From Cyanobacterium stanieri PCC 7202 (GTDB lineage Bacteria > Cyanobacteriota > Cyanobacteriia > Cyanobacteriales > Cyanobacteriaceae): 64,000 nucleotides of DNA. The first letter of the stretch is position 1, and every line of letters begins with the position of its first letter. Where the stretch lies: the NCBI GenBank assembly GCA_000317655.1, contig CP003940.1:310001-374000 (forward strand), in the 5' to 3' direction. The position numbers were made by a program, and so were the translations under genes. Shown piece by piece: positions 1 to 9,112 of this stretch. The notes beneath the pieces are model-generated. The model was not told where the DNA came from, did not search any database, and was given only the letters and a program-made list of their open reading frames with translations.

Positions 1-1
1 C

Positions 2-2014
2 CTGCACATCGATAAGGAAAAAATTACCCCCGAAGATAGCCTGATGGATTTAGGGATGGATTCATTGATGGTAATGGAAGCCATCAACCACCTAAAAACC
101 GACTTACAACTAATGTTATACCCTCGGGAAATTTACGAGCGCCCCCAAATTTCTACCCTGGCGCAGTATTTAGCCCAAGAGTTTGCCACCAGCCACGATA
201 CACAAACCCCCCCCATCATCTCCCCCCAAAAAGAGATGATAATCTCCCCATCCCCCGAAGACGAGGAAGAAACTCCCACCTTTAACCCCACCAATCACCA
301 ACCTATCGCCTTTATTTTATCAAGTCCGCGCTCAGGTTCAACTCTCCTACGAGTCATGTTAGCCGGGCATCCTGACTTGGTTTCCCCCCCCGAATTACAT
401 CTATTACCCTTTGCCACCATGGAGGAAAGACAACGGGAATTAGAATCATCTCACCTCGGAGAGGGGTTAATTCGCACCATCATGGATTTAAAACAAATTA
501 GTGCCGAAGAAAGTGAAGCATTAATTAATCAATGGGTAGAGGAAAATTTGACCATCGCCCAAGTATATGAAATCCTGCAGTCTCTCGGCGAAAATCGTAT
601 TTTAATCGATAAATCGCCCACTTATGCCAACAGCAAAAATACCCTTTACAACGCAGAAAATATCTTTTCTCAAGCTAAATACATCCACCTAGTTCGTCAC
701 CCATATTCTGTTATTGAATCTTTTGCACGGATGAGAATGGATAAATTACTAGATATAAAGGACGCAAACCCTTACAAAATTGGCGAAAATATTTGGTATC
801 AAAGTAACAATAATGTAGAGAAATTTGGTCAATTAATAGACAGTAATAAAATACTTACTGTTTATTATGAAAATTTGGTGACTAATCCTGAAAAGGAAAT
901 GCGAAAAATCACTAAATTTTTGGGAATTAAATATAATAAATCATTATTAAATCCCTACGAAGGGGAAAGAATGACCGCAGGATTATATAAACAATCCATG
1001 TCCGTGGGCGATCCTAACTTTAATAGTCGTAAAACCATCGATCCTAACTTAGCCAATCACTGGAAAAAAGTTCAATTACCCATTTTATTAAACCCTGCCA
1101 CCAGACAATTATCGGAACATTTTACCTATGAATTACCCCATGAATTAAAAACCATAGAAACCCAAGAAAAATATCTTAAAATCAGAGATTTAAACCTTTG
1201 TTATAGTAGTTGGGGTAATGAAAATAATCCTCCCCTATTTATTACCCATGGTATTTTAGATCAAGGATTAGCATGGGAAAAAGTAGCCCAAAACTTAGCC
1301 CAGAAAGGCTATTACGTCATCGCCCCCGATTTGCGAGGTCATGGAAAATCTGACCATAACAGTTTAGGATGTGCTTATAATTTGCTTGATTTTGTAGCAG
1401 ATTTAGACTGTTTAATTAACGAACTATCTCAAGATGACAAAATAACTTTATTAGGTCACTCTTTTGGTTCCATGATAACTGGAATTTATGCCAGTATGCG
1501 TCCTGAAAAAGTTGAACAATTGTACCTTGTTGAACCTATTTTACCCGCAGAAAATAAAGGTAACCAAGACATAGAAAACATTAGTAGTCAATTAAATAAC
1601 TTGCTCAATGTACCTCCACTACCCGTATTTGCCACAGTGGAAGTAGTCGCCCAAAGACTGCAAACCACCGCCCCCAATATGGATGGAGACTTTGCCCTCA
1701 AACTTGCCCAGAGGATGACTAAACCCGTAGATGGTGGAGTTACATTTACCTATGCTCCCCTCTTAGCAACGAGGGTAGGGGTTGGTTTTAACAGTATTCC
1801 CCGTAGTCAATATCTCCAACTGCTATCTCGTATCAGCGCCCCTATTACCCTAGTATATGGCGATAATAGTTCCTTTAATCGTCCTCAAGATTTGGAGGCA
1901 CAAAAAACTGCCATGGCAAAGGCTCAGATTTTCACTCTCTCAGGAGGGCATAACTTACATTTGGAAAATCCTGCAAATCTAGCAGAGATTGTATCAGGAT
2001 TTGCCAAAAAGTGA
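2..2014 (+). CDS. ols: Olefin synthase (type I PKS), C-terminal part: ACP-sulfotransferase-thioesterase (5' end outside window)
   Basis: The reading frame is open from the first bases, so this is the 3' end of a larger gene. Visible in order: the end of an acyl carrier protein with the phosphopantetheine motif LGMDSL; a sulfotransferase with a PAPS-binding loop (SSPRSGSTLL) and a second motif VRHPYSVIESF; and an alpha/beta-hydrolase thioesterase with GHSFGSM nucleophile elbow. ACP-ST-TE is the terminal module order of cyanobacterial olefin synthase (Ols, CurM-like). There the beta-hydroxyacyl chain is sulfated and then undergoes decarboxylative elimination to a terminal alkene such as 1-nonadecene. 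The assignment rests on domain order; a CurM-like natural-product PKS is the alternative. The loading, KS, AT and KR domains would lie left of the window. It converges on the next gene with a 12-bp gap. Confidence 0.85.
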   Translation: MHIDKEKITPEDSLMDLGMDSLMVMEAINHLKTDLQLMLYPREIYERPQISTLAQYLAQEFATSHDTQTPPIISPQKEMIISPSPEDEEETPTFNPTNHQPIAFILSSPRSGSTLLRVMLAGHPDLVSPPELHLLPFATMEERQRELESSHLGEGLIRTIMDLKQISAEESEALINQWVEENLTIAQVYEILQSLGENRILIDKSPTYANSKNTLYNAENIFSQAKYIHLVRHPYSVIESFARMRMDKLLDIKDANPYKIGENIWYQSNNNVEKFGQLIDSNKILTVYYENLVTNPEKEMRKITKFLGIKYNKSLLNPYEGERMTAGLYKQSMSVGDPNFNSRKTIDPNLANHWKKVQLPILLNPATRQLSEHFTYELPHELKTIETQEKYLKIRDLNLCYSSWGNENNPPLFITHGILDQGLAWEKVAQNLAQKGYYVIAPDLRGHGKSDHNSLGCAYNLLDFVADLDCLINELSQDDKITLLGHSFGSMITGIYASMRPEKVEQLYLVEPILPAENKGNQDIENISSQLNNLLNVPPLPVFATVEVVAQRLQTTAPNMDGDFALKLAQRMTKPVDGGVTFTYAPLLATRVGVGFNSIPRSQYLQLLSRISAPITLVYGDNSSFNRPQDLEAQKTAMAKAQIFTLSGGHNLHLENPANLAEIVSGFAKK

Positions 2015-2026
2015 GTTAAATTGCCA

Positions 2027-3109
2027 TCACTTTGATTGATTTTTAATTCGACGATTGCGCCATACTTGCCAAGAAACATAAGTTAAAAGCATTGTGGCGC
2101 CAATCACATACACCCCCCCGCTGGGAAAACCAGAAAACACGAGGGCAAAACTACCCACCCATAGGGTAAGAGAATAAATGAATAATACCGTTAATCTTTG
2201 GGATATACCAGCCTCAAGCAGTCGATGATGTAAATGTCTTTTGTCGGGTAAAAAAGGAGATTTTCCTTGGAGAATACGGGATAAAATCACAATGGACATA
2301 TCCACAATAGGCACTGCTAAAATAATGTATGGTAATACCACCGCAGTAACCGCAGCGGTTTTGGCTAGTCCGATTACCCCTACTCCTGCCAAGAGGAAAC
2401 CCATAAAATAAGCCCCTCCATCCCCCATAAAAATTTGGGCAGGGTTGAAATTGTAGCGTAAAAATCCTAAAGCGCCCCCTGCTAAGGCAGCGGCAATGAG
2501 GGCAGCAGCAGGTTGATTCATAAATAAACTGACCACTAACATCACCACCGCAGCGATGCCACATACCCCCGCCGCCAATCCATCCAAGCCATCAATCCAG
2601 TTGATGGCGTTGACCATACCCACCAACCAAATGATGGTAATGGGTAAACTAAGCCACCAAACGTCGATTTGGACTAATCCATGGAAGGGGATAGTCAAAA
2701 AGTCAATTCTGACTCCCTGCCACCATGCAAAACTGGAGACAATGGATTGGATGATCAGTCGAAAACTGGCTGAAAGGCTGAATAAGTCGTCCGCAAGACC
2801 AATGAAAAAAAATAAACAGGCCCCTATGGTTACTCCCCAGATTTCTGCATCTTGTTCGGGGGGAAGGATGCCAAAGCCTCCCATCCACCACACTATCAAC
2901 AATGAACAGGTAACGGCGACAAATATGGCAACCCCTCCTATTCTGACGATGGGCTTTCGATGTACTTTTCTTGGATCTGGTTTATCTACATGACCACTTT
3001 TTAAGCCAATGCTTTTGACGACGGGAGTTGACCATAAAACCAAGTTCATGGATACCAGAAAGGCGACGAGATGATAGGTTTCTTGGGTCGGGGTAAATTC
3101 ATAATTCAT
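2027..3109 (-). CDS. MraY/WecA-family polyprenyl-phosphate sugar-1-phosphate transferase
   Basis: A 360-aa integral membrane protein of glycosyltransferase family 4. Family motifs are visible: a GLADDLF segment near residue 104, NAINWIDGLDGLAAG near 170 (the catalytic Asp-rich loop), FMGDGG near 228 and the DKRHLHHRL loop near 290. About ten hydrophobic segments are spread along the chain. These enzymes move a HexNAc-1-phosphate from a UDP-sugar to undecaprenyl phosphate, starting cell-envelope glycan synthesis. The HLHHRL loop is more typical of the WecA/TagO branch than of MraY, but the acceptor sugar cannot be fixed from sequence. Its 3' end faces the olefin synthase gene. Confidence 0.88.
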   Translation of the reverse strand: MNYEFTPTQETYHLVAFLVSMNLVLWSTPVVKSIGLKSGHVDKPDPRKVHRKPIVRIGGVAIFVAVTCSLLIVWWMGGFGILPPEQDAEIWGVTIGACLFFFIGLADDLFSLSASFRLIIQSIVSSFAWWQGVRIDFLTIPFHGLVQIDVWWLSLPITIIWLVGMVNAINWIDGLDGLAAGVCGIAAVVMLVVSLFMNQPAAALIAAALAGGALGFLRYNFNPAQIFMGDGGAYFMGFLLAGVGVIGLAKTAAVTAVVLPYIILAVPIVDMSIVILSRILQGKSPFLPDKRHLHHRLLEAGISQRLTVLFIYSLTLWVGSFALVFSGFPSGGVYVIGATMLLTYVSWQVWRNRRIKNQSK

Positions 3110-3204
3110 GATTGACGACTAGAAAAGGATGACAATCTTATCTTTTGGCTAATATTACTTTCACTAATTTTAAGTCATTTTATGATCATTATTGGTTTAG
3201 AGGT

Positions 3205-3405
3205 AGAAGTAAAAAGTGGAGTCATTGGGGTGGGGAATAGGCAATGGGCAATGGGCAATGGGCTTAAACCCCTTGTTACCTTAAGTATGAGTAATCAGTT
3301 ATCAGTAAAGATAACTGTGTCGCCCTCTAAATCTCTGCTCCTCTTCCTTCGGTATCCCCACTATACTGACAACCACTATCCCGAATTGAAGTTAATTTAT
3401 CTTGT
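3205..3405. repeat. Dispersed intergenic repeat, copy A, with short tandem heptamers
   Basis: Non-coding spacer. It starts with a segment like AAAAAGTGGAGTCATTGGGG, carries tandem units of the type GGGCAAT, and ends with ACTGACAACCACTATCCCGA followed by a TTGAAGTTAA tail. The same start and end occur at about 18708-18920, and the end recurs at about 27352-27537. The heptamer arrays resemble cyanobacterial STRR sequences. An ATG-initiated 79-codon frame across it has no protein-like features. Confidence 0.6.
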
Positions 3406-3417
3406 TGAAAATTCATG

Positions 3418-3447
3418 TTGACATTTTTATTTGAGGTTGGCTATAAT
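3418..3447 (+). promoter_or_regulatory. Near-consensus sigma70 promoter for the tRNA pair
   Basis: TTGACA at 3418-3423, an 18-bp spacer, and TATAAT at 3442-3447. The -10 box ends 20 bp before the mature tRNA-Tyr, the expected geometry for a stable-RNA promoter. Both hexamers match the consensus exactly. Confidence 0.8.
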
Positions 3448-3467
3448 AAATAACTGTGGAAACACAA

Positions 3468-3549
3468 GGGTCGATGCCCGAGTGGTTAATGGGGGCGGAC
3501 TGTAAATCCGCTGGCTATGCCTACGCTGGTTCAAATCCAGCTCGGCCCA
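3468..3549 (+). tRNA. tRNA-Tyr (GTA)
   Basis: An 82-nt class II tRNA. The acceptor stem GGGTCGA pairs with TCGGCCC (one G-U), the anticodon loop CTGTAAA gives anticodon GTA, there is a long variable arm, and the T-loop is TTCAAAT. The discriminator base is A and CCA is not encoded. It lies 3 bp from tRNA-Thr and is probably co-transcribed with it. Confidence 0.95.
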
Positions 3550-3552
3550 CTT

Positions 3553-3624
3553 GCCTTTGTAGCTCAGTGGTAGAGCACACCCTTGGTAAGGGTGAGGTCA
3601 CGAGTTCAATCCTCGTCAAAGGCT
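3553..3624 (+). tRNA. tRNA-Thr (GGT)
   Basis: A 72-nt tRNA with a perfect acceptor stem (GCCTTTG with CAAAGGC), anticodon loop TTGGTAA giving GGT, and T-loop TTCAATC. It sits directly after tRNA-Tyr, a common cyanobacterial pairing, and is followed by a terminator hairpin. Confidence 0.95.
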
Positions 3625-3682
3625 TCTAAGTAATTGACAGTTAACAATTGATAATTAATACTGAATTCCTAAGCCCCCTAAA

Positions 3683-3714
3683 TCCCCCAAGTTTGGGGGA
3701 CTTTTATTTTTTAT
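3683..3714 (+). terminator. Intrinsic terminator after tRNA-Tyr/tRNA-Thr
   Basis: A perfect GC-rich hairpin (TCCCCCAA, 2-nt turn, TTGGGGGA) is followed by a T-rich tract. It matches the end of the tRNA operon and precedes tilS. The hairpin also belongs to a CCCCCTAAATCCCCC-type dispersed motif seen elsewhere in the window. Confidence 0.75.
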
Positions 3715-3744
3715 AATAAACTTGATTTTTTTTGGTAACAAAAG

Positions 3745-4707
3745 ATGTGGAGTGATTACCATGCAAGGTTACATCAACTCTTGAAAAGTAGGCATATCTT
3801 GCCAAAAGGTAGCAAAATCCTTGTGGCTTTGTCTGGGGGGCAAGATTCCCTTTGTTTAACTCGTCTTATTTTAGATTTACAGGATAAATGGGGGTGGCAG
3901 GTGGCGATCGCCCATTGTGACCATAATTGGGAATTGGATGAGGGTTTAGGGGAACATATTGAAGGTATCGTCCATGAATGGGGGGTAAATTTGTATTTAG
4001 AAAAAGCCACTACCGCAATTCCTGAAAAGGAAGCAGCGGCGAGAAAATGGCGTTATCAGGTATTGACGGATATAGCGGTAAGCCATGGTTTTAAATATGT
4101 GGTCACAGGGCATACTAAGAGCGATCGCACCGAAACCTTTTTATATAATTTAATCAGAGGTGCGGGAAGTGACGGTTTAACCTCTTTATATTGGACAAGA
4201 AAACTAGGAGAAGATATAGAATTGGTGCGCCCTCTGCTGGAATTTAGCCGTCAAGATACAGGGAACTTTTGCCAAAAATTTCAGTTACCCATCTGGGAAG
4301 ATTCATACAACCAGAATAAAAAATTTGTCCGTAACCGCATCCGCCTTGATTTAATCCCCTATCTACAAAAAGAATTTAACCCCCAAGTAGAAAAGCACAT
4401 CGCCCATACCGCTGAAATTTTGAGGGCAGATCGAGAATTTTTGGACACCCAAGCCAGACAACTTTTCGCAGAAGCGATTATAAACAAAGATACCATCGAC
4501 CGTGAAAAGTTAAAGCATCAACCCCTCAGCCTACAAAGAAGGGTAGTTAAACTATTTTTAGGTCAAATTTTGCCTAAAATGCCCAGCTTCGAGCAAATAG
4601 AAGAAGTTGTTAAATTAATAGATGCCCCCAATGGTTCTCAGACATCTAGTTTTGCCAAGGTAGGGGCGATCGCCGTTAAGGATGATTATATAACTCTAAG
4701 ACAGTAA
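3745..4707 (+). CDS. tilS: tRNA(Ile)-lysidine synthase TilS
   Basis: A 320-aa PP-loop ATPase. The signature SGGQDSLCL lies near residues 29-37, followed by the N-type ATP-pyrophosphatase fold with VVTGHTKSDRTETFLYNL, which matches the TilS GHxxxDxxET motif. It converts C34 of tRNA-Ile(CAU) to lysidine using lysine and ATP, making the tRNA read AUA. The length fits the short cyanobacterial form with only a small C-terminal region. It follows the tRNA operon and precedes pnp on the same strand. Confidence 0.93.
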   Translation: MWSDYHARLHQLLKSRHILPKGSKILVALSGGQDSLCLTRLILDLQDKWGWQVAIAHCDHNWELDEGLGEHIEGIVHEWGVNLYLEKATTAIPEKEAAARKWRYQVLTDIAVSHGFKYVVTGHTKSDRTETFLYNLIRGAGSDGLTSLYWTRKLGEDIELVRPLLEFSRQDTGNFCQKFQLPIWEDSYNQNKKFVRNRIRLDLIPYLQKEFNPQVEKHIAHTAEILRADREFLDTQARQLFAEAIINKDTIDREKLKHQPLSLQRRVVKLFLGQILPKMPSFEQIEEVVKLIDAPNGSQTSSFAKVGAIAVKDDYITLRQ

Positions 4708-4720
4708 TTAGGGGTTGCTG

Positions 4721-4850
4721 AAAAAGTGGGGTAATTAAGGCGGGGAATGGGGAATAGGGAATGGGCAATGGTTTCCATGTTGTAATTGATTACCCTCCGT
4801 TGAGACACATTAAACCCATAACCTGACACCTGACACCTTAACCCACTGAA
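4721..4850. repeat. Dispersed STRR-like repeat upstream of pnp
   Basis: Contains a GGTTGCTGAAAAAGTGGGG start block, tandem heptamers GGGAATA/GGGCAAT, then ACCTGACACCTGACACC-type units. The same modules occur at 3205-3405, 18708-18920 and 44917-45226. No coding or RNA-gene signal is seen. Confidence 0.55.
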
Positions 4851-4856
4851 AATTTT

Positions 4857-5006
4857 ATGTTCAACTCAGATATTGTCAATATTCCTGCCCATGAATTACC
4901 ATCTGCCGTGCTACGATCTGTAAATGATAGAGAAATGAAGAATAAGGAAAAACTTGAATGGAAGAATATGATAAGTCAATATCTTTTTTTGAAGGAAGAG
5001 ATATAA
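4857..5006 (+). CDS. Putative 49-aa upstream ORF overlapping the pnp start
   Basis: An ATG frame of 49 codons begins 101 bp before pnp and ends 49 bp inside it in another frame. It opens [20 protein letters not shown] and has reasonable amino-acid composition. I do not recognise it. It could be a translated leader coupling or dampening pnp translation, a decayed remnant of a former upstream gene, or chance. Confidence 0.25.
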   Translation: MFNSDIVNIPAHELPSAVLRSVNDREMKNKEKLEWKNMISQYLFLKEEI

Positions 5007-7120
5007 AAATAAAAGTAGGATTGTTAGCACCTCAAGCAGGAGGTTCAGTATTAATCGAAGCAGGAGAAACATCTGTTTTTGTAACCGCCACTCGTTCTCA
5101 AGGCAGAGAGGGCATCGACTTTTTACCTTTAACCGTTGATTATGAGGAGAGATTATATGCCGCAGGACGTATCCCAGGGGGATTTTTGCGCCGTGAAGGA
5201 AGACCACCAGAAAAAGCGACTCTTACCAGTCGTTTAATAGATCGCCCCATGCGTCCTCTTTTTCCTTCTTGGTTAAGAGATGACTTACAAATTGTCGCTA
5301 CCACCCTATCCATGGATGAAGATGTCCCCCCCGACGTTTTGGCGGTGACGGGTGCATCTATTGCCACCCTTGTGGCACAAATTCCTTTTGCCGGGCCTAT
5401 GGCGGCGGTAAGGGTGGGGTTAGTTAAGGATGAGTTTATCATCAATCCCACCTTTGAGGAAATCGATAACGGTGACTTGGATCTTGTGGTGGCAGGTACT
5501 CCTGACGGGGTGGTAATGGTGGAAGCTGGGGCAAACCAACTGCCCGAACAGGACATTATCGAAGCCATTGAGTTCGGTTATGAGGCTATTTTAGAATTAA
5601 TCCAAGCCCAAAAAGATCTCATCCAAGAGTTGGGTATCGAGTTGGTGGTTGAACCTAAGCCTGATACTGATTCTAGTGCTGATTTAGAAAAACTCATCGC
5701 CGATAAAAGTACCGATGAAATCAAAAAGGTTCTTTCTAATTTTGATTTAGATAAAAAAGGTAGGGATGAAGCCCTAGATGCTATCAAAGCTGATATTGTG
5801 GAAGAGGCGATCGCATCTTTACCAGAAGACGATCCCATCAAGGTGGCAACGGTGGAAAATCCTAAATTATTGGGCAATCTTTTCAAACAGTTGACCAAAA
5901 AATTGATGCGTCTGCAAATCATCGAGGATGGCGTAAGGGTTGATGGTCGTAAACTCGATCAAGTGCGCCCCATTTCCTCCCGAGTGCGTCTTTTACCCCC
6001 TAGGGTTCACGGTAGTGGTCTTTTCCAAAGAGGTTTAACCCAAGTCCTCTCCATTGCTACCCTCGGCACCCCTGGAGATGCTCAAGATTTGGCGGATGAT
6101 CTTCATCCTGATGTGGAAAAACGTTACCTCCACCATTACAACTTCCCCCCCTACTCCGTGGGTGAAACTAAGCCGTTGCGATCGCCCGGTCGTCGGGAAA
6201 TTGGTCACGGTGCCTTAGCTGAAAGGGCGATCGTTCCTGTACTACCCCCCAAGGAGGAATTTCCCTATGTCATTCGGGTGGTGTCTGAGGTGCTATCGTC
6301 CAACGGCTCTACTTCCATGGGGTCTGTGTGTGGCTCTACCCTTGCTCTCATGGATGCAGGAGTACCCCTCATTAAACCCGTCAGTGGTGCCGCCATGGGC
6401 TTAATTAAAGAGGGTGATGAGGTGCGTATTCTTACCGACATCCAAGGTATTGAAGATTTCCTCGGCGATATGGATTTTAAAGTAGCAGGTACCGATGAAG
6501 GTATCACCGCCCTACAGATGGATATGAAAATCACTGGTTTGGAACTAGAAACCATTGCCAACGCCATCAAACAAGCAAAAACCGCCCGTTTGCATATCCT
6601 TCAGGAAATGCTTAAACCCATCAGTGAACCTCGCAAGGAGTTATCACCTTTTGCTCCTCGTTTGATGACCATGAAAATTGATCCTGAAATGATTGGTTTA
6701 GTGATTGGGCCTGGGGGTAAAACCATCAAGAGTATCACCGAACAAACAGGCTCTAAAATTGATATTAGCGATGATGGTACCGTTACCATTTGCGCTGTAC
6801 AAGCCGAAAGAGCTAGTCAAGCCAAGCGTATCATCCAAACCATGACCCGTAAATTAAATGAGGGTGATGTGTATTTGGGTAAAGTAACCCGTCTGATTGA
6901 CATCGGCGCCTTTGTGGAAGTTTTACCGGGCAAAGAGGGTATGATCCATATTTCTCAATTGGCAGAACACCGTGTGGGCAAAGTGGAAGATGAAGTGGCA
7001 GTGGGTGATGAAATTGTGGTTAAAATCCGTGGTTTTGATAACCGTGGACGTTTAAATCTCACCCGTTTAGGTATTCATCCCGAACAAGCTGCGATCGCCC
7101 GTCAAGAAGCAGAGGCCTAA
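4958..7120 (+). CDS. pnp: Polyribonucleotide nucleotidyltransferase (PNPase)
   Basis: A 720-aa PNPase: two RNase PH-like domains separated by a helical region, then a KH domain near residues 570-630 ([15 protein letters not shown]) and an S1 domain near 640-710 ([20 protein letters not shown]). It degrades RNA 3' to 5' phosphorolytically and can also add tails, and in cyanobacteria it binds RNase E. The chosen start gives [20 protein letters not shown], matching the family N-terminus. A hairpin with a T-tract follows the stop. Its partner gene rne is at 45.9-48.0 kb. Confidence 0.97.
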   Translation: MEEYDKSISFFEGRDIKIKVGLLAPQAGGSVLIEAGETSVFVTATRSQGREGIDFLPLTVDYEERLYAAGRIPGGFLRREGRPPEKATLTSRLIDRPMRPLFPSWLRDDLQIVATTLSMDEDVPPDVLAVTGASIATLVAQIPFAGPMAAVRVGLVKDEFIINPTFEEIDNGDLDLVVAGTPDGVVMVEAGANQLPEQDIIEAIEFGYEAILELIQAQKDLIQELGIELVVEPKPDTDSSADLEKLIADKSTDEIKKVLSNFDLDKKGRDEALDAIKADIVEEAIASLPEDDPIKVATVENPKLLGNLFKQLTKKLMRLQIIEDGVRVDGRKLDQVRPISSRVRLLPPRVHGSGLFQRGLTQVLSIATLGTPGDAQDLADDLHPDVEKRYLHHYNFPPYSVGETKPLRSPGRREIGHGALAERAIVPVLPPKEEFPYVIRVVSEVLSSNGSTSMGSVCGSTLALMDAGVPLIKPVSGAAMGLIKEGDEVRILTDIQGIEDFLGDMDFKVAGTDEGITALQMDMKITGLELETIANAIKQAKTARLHILQEMLKPISEPRKELSPFAPRLMTMKIDPEMIGLVIGPGGKTIKSITEQTGSKIDISDDGTVTICAVQAERASQAKRIIQTMTRKLNEGDVYLGKVTRLIDIGAFVEVLPGKEGMIHISQLAEHRVGKVEDEVAVGDEIVVKIRGFDNRGRLNLTRLGIHPEQAAIARQEAEA

Positions 7121-7129
7121 AAGCCATGG

Positions 7130-7168
7130 AGGCAGGAAGTTAAAAATATACTTCTTGCCTATTTTTTC
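7130..7168 (+). terminator. Terminator after pnp
   Basis: The stem AGGCAGGAAGT pairs with ACTTCTTGCCT (one G-U), with a 9-nt loop, followed by ATTTTTTCC. It lies in the convergent pnp/terD gap and overlaps the last bases of the terD-like gene. Confidence 0.8.
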
Positions 7169-7776
7169 CTTTTATTATAAAGATTGACAATTTCAGCCAA
7201 ATCCTTCACCCTCAAGCCATCTCCCTTGGCATCCATTTCCCAGTCATTGCCCTGACGGGTTAACTCCGCCATAACCATGGCAGTTTGCCCCACATATTCC
7301 TCTCCAGATAGGGTGTAACGGACAATTTCTTTTTGATTAGTTAAATTGACTAGACGAATAAAAGCATTTTTTATCTGGCTAAAATCCTGCTGACGGGTAT
7401 AACAAGCATAAATATTAACCACGATGACTAATTTATTAATTTCTGTCGGTAATTGACTTAAATTAATCATAATCTGTTCATCATCCCCTTCTCCTTCCCC
7501 TGTTAAGTTGTCCCCTTGATGAATAATTGCATCGGAATAATGTCTTAAATTGCCAAAATAAATTACATCTTTTTCATGTCTGACCTTTTGATTTTCTGAG
7601 ATACAAATTACTGAGGCATCTAAATCAAAATTATTGTTGGCACTGCTAAATAAATTAGATAAAAAACCCCCTTTTTTTTCCACAACATCCCACCCCAAAC
7701 CACACATTAACTGTTGCAACTTAGGGGCTTCTTTTGTTAAGGATATTCTTTGTCCTTTTTGTAAATTAATAGCCAT
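7159..7776 (-). CDS. TerD-family (tellurite resistance/calcium-binding-like) protein
   Basis: A 205-aa TerD-domain protein. It begins MAINLQKGQRISLTKEAPKL and has the family pattern GWDV...FDLDASVICI near residues 28-60, followed by DNLTGEGEGDDEQIMINL, which corresponds to the acidic metal-binding loop of TerD/TerZ. Family members are stress-linked cytosolic proteins of uncertain biochemistry. No other ter genes are adjacent, so tellurite resistance should not be assumed. It converges on pnp. Confidence 0.88.
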   Translation of the reverse strand: MAINLQKGQRISLTKEAPKLQQLMCGLGWDVVEKKGGFLSNLFSSANNNFDLDASVICISENQKVRHEKDVIYFGNLRHYSDAIIHQGDNLTGEGEGDDEQIMINLSQLPTEINKLVIVVNIYACYTRQQDFSQIKNAFIRLVNLTNQKEIVRYTLSGEEYVGQTAMVMAELTRQGNDWEMDAKGDGLRVKDLAEIVNLYNKRKK

Positions 7777-8101
7777 AAATCTTATTTTTAGTATCTTTTT
7801 TTATCTAAATTGTAGCTTAGTTATTTTCAAAGATTTTGTTAATTTTTTTAAACTTTCTTGCTGATTAATTACCCTATTTAGTTTCTAGCTAATAGATTAG
7901 GATGGTGGCTGAAAATTCCATTTAAATGGGCGATGATTTTGAGGGCTAGAATAAATATTCTCTAATCGGTGCTATGGGATGATGATAGTCCAACAAAGGT
8001 TATAATGGATTTGTGATTAGAGGGATTGTTGCTTTTTTATAACCATCAGGGCGACAATCTCTATTCATGTTAATAAACAATTTTATTTTAGTTTTTAAAA
8101 A
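7777..8101. other. Intergenic spacer between the divergent terD-like gene and ycf4
   Basis: An AT-rich, gene-free divergent spacer that should hold both promoters. A TATAAT lies at 8001-8006 without a convincing -35 box. A hairpin at 8024-8059 (GATTGTTGC with GCGACAATC, 18-nt loop) would lie in the ycf4 leader; its loop starts with a T-run, and its function is unknown. Confidence 0.4.
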
Positions 8102-8653
8102 ATGCAGGTTAACGATTTTATCTTTAGGCAAGATATTACGGGCGCTCGTCGTCTTAGTAATTATTTGGTGGCGATCGCATCTACCATCGGCGGAGTAGGT
8201 TTTTTATTGGCAGGATTATCCAGCTATTTTCATACTAATTTATTAAAAGTTACCGATGTGTCGGGAGTGCAATTTGTCCCCCAAGGAATTGCCCTCACTT
8301 TTTATGGTGTAGCGGGAACTTTACTAGCTTCTTATTTATGGTTAAATATTTTCCTAAATGTTGGTAGTGGTTACAATGAATTTAACAAAAAACAAGGAAA
8401 AGTCACCATTTATAGACAAGGCTTTTTAGGCAAAAATAGAGAGGTAAAAATTGTTTATGATATGGATGATATTCAAGCCATTAGGGCTGAAATAAAAGAA
8501 GGATTAAATCCGAAAAGAACTCTTTATTTACGAGTAAAACCTAAAAAAGATATTCCTTTAACTCCTGTTGGTGAACCCATTGCTCTTTCTTCCCTTGAAA
8601 ATCAAGGCGCGGAGTTAGCCCGTTTTCTCACAGTACCTTTAGAAGGTTTATAA
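8102..8653 (+). CDS. ycf4: Photosystem I assembly protein Ycf4
   Basis: A 183-aa thylakoid protein with two N-terminal membrane segments (about residues 20-45 and 60-85) and a soluble C-terminal half. The stretch VLRFQD-like start FIFRQDITGARRLSNYL, then QFVPQGIALTFYGVAG and the GLNPKRTLYLRVKPKKDIPL region, are characteristic of Ycf4. It acts as a scaffold for photosystem I assembly. A hairpin terminator follows directly. Confidence 0.95.
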   Translation: MQVNDFIFRQDITGARRLSNYLVAIASTIGGVGFLLAGLSSYFHTNLLKVTDVSGVQFVPQGIALTFYGVAGTLLASYLWLNIFLNVGSGYNEFNKKQGKVTIYRQGFLGKNREVKIVYDMDDIQAIRAEIKEGLNPKRTLYLRVKPKKDIPLTPVGEPIALSSLENQGAELARFLTVPLEGL

Positions 8654-8660
8654 ATAGTCA

Positions 8661-8688
8661 GGTGGGCATGGCCCACCTTAAGTTTTTC
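8661..8688 (+). terminator. Hairpin terminator after ycf4
   Basis: GGTGGGC-ATG-GCCCACC forms a 7-bp GC stem followed by TTAAGTTTTTCTT. Closely similar hairpins occur at 18951-18978 and 52334-52350, so it also belongs to a repeated hairpin family. Confidence 0.7.
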
Positions 8689-8789
8689 TTATCAAAGATA
8701 GAAAAAATATATATTGGACTTATATTGTTATTTGCATAACGGATCGCTACACTAAAGACAGTTAAGCAAAAGCAATCATAAATAATTTA

Positions 8790-9110
8790 ATGATAAGTAA
8801 TAATAATATATATGCTCCTAGGATGATCACCAAGTGGAGCCGTGCGATCGCCCTTACACCTTCAAATATCATCAAGCAAAAATTAGATAGTTGGGAAGTC
8901 AGGGAAAAAGAAATGGCGAAAAGGATTGTTAGTTTAATCCCCAATCAATGCCCTTTTGCAAAGGATATTTACTTATTCAACAAGCGGTTATTTACAATCC
9001 CCCCCCTCTGTAAATTAAATCCTTTTTATGAAGATTTGATGATGTTACGCTTTCGTGCCTTATCTTATTTGAGTGAAATCGGAGAAGATATTACCCCCTA
9101 CTGTCAATAG
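8790..9110 (+). CDS. Mo-dependent nitrogenase C-terminal-domain family protein
   Basis: A 106-aa protein whose core SLIPNQCPFAKDI, IPPLCKLNPFYEDLMMLRF and terminal GEDITPYC match the family named for the C-terminus of Mo-dependent nitrogenase. That family is widespread as small stand-alone proteins in cyanobacteria, including non-fixers. No enzymatic role is established. A start at 8823 is also possible, since the first 11 residues are low complexity. It converges on moaC with a 2-bp gap. Confidence 0.85.
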   Translation: MISNNNIYAPRMITKWSRAIALTPSNIIKQKLDSWEVREKEMAKRIVSLIPNQCPFAKDIYLFNKRLFTIPPLCKLNPFYEDLMMLRFRALSYLSEIGEDITPYCQ

Positions 9111-9112
9111 TT

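Noticed and set aside
2556-2993. 145-codon plus-strand frame opposite the WecA/MraY-family gene
   Set aside because: It lies wholly inside a well-supported membrane-protein gene and has composition expected of its antisense strand.
3182-3421. 79-codon plus-strand frame before the tRNA pair
   Set aside because: It is made of the dispersed heptamer repeat (NRQWAMGNG from GGGCAAT units) and overlaps the tRNA promoter; no protein-like features.
7159-7776. Tellurite-resistance operon
   Set aside because: Only one TerD-family gene is present; the family is broader than tellurite resistance.
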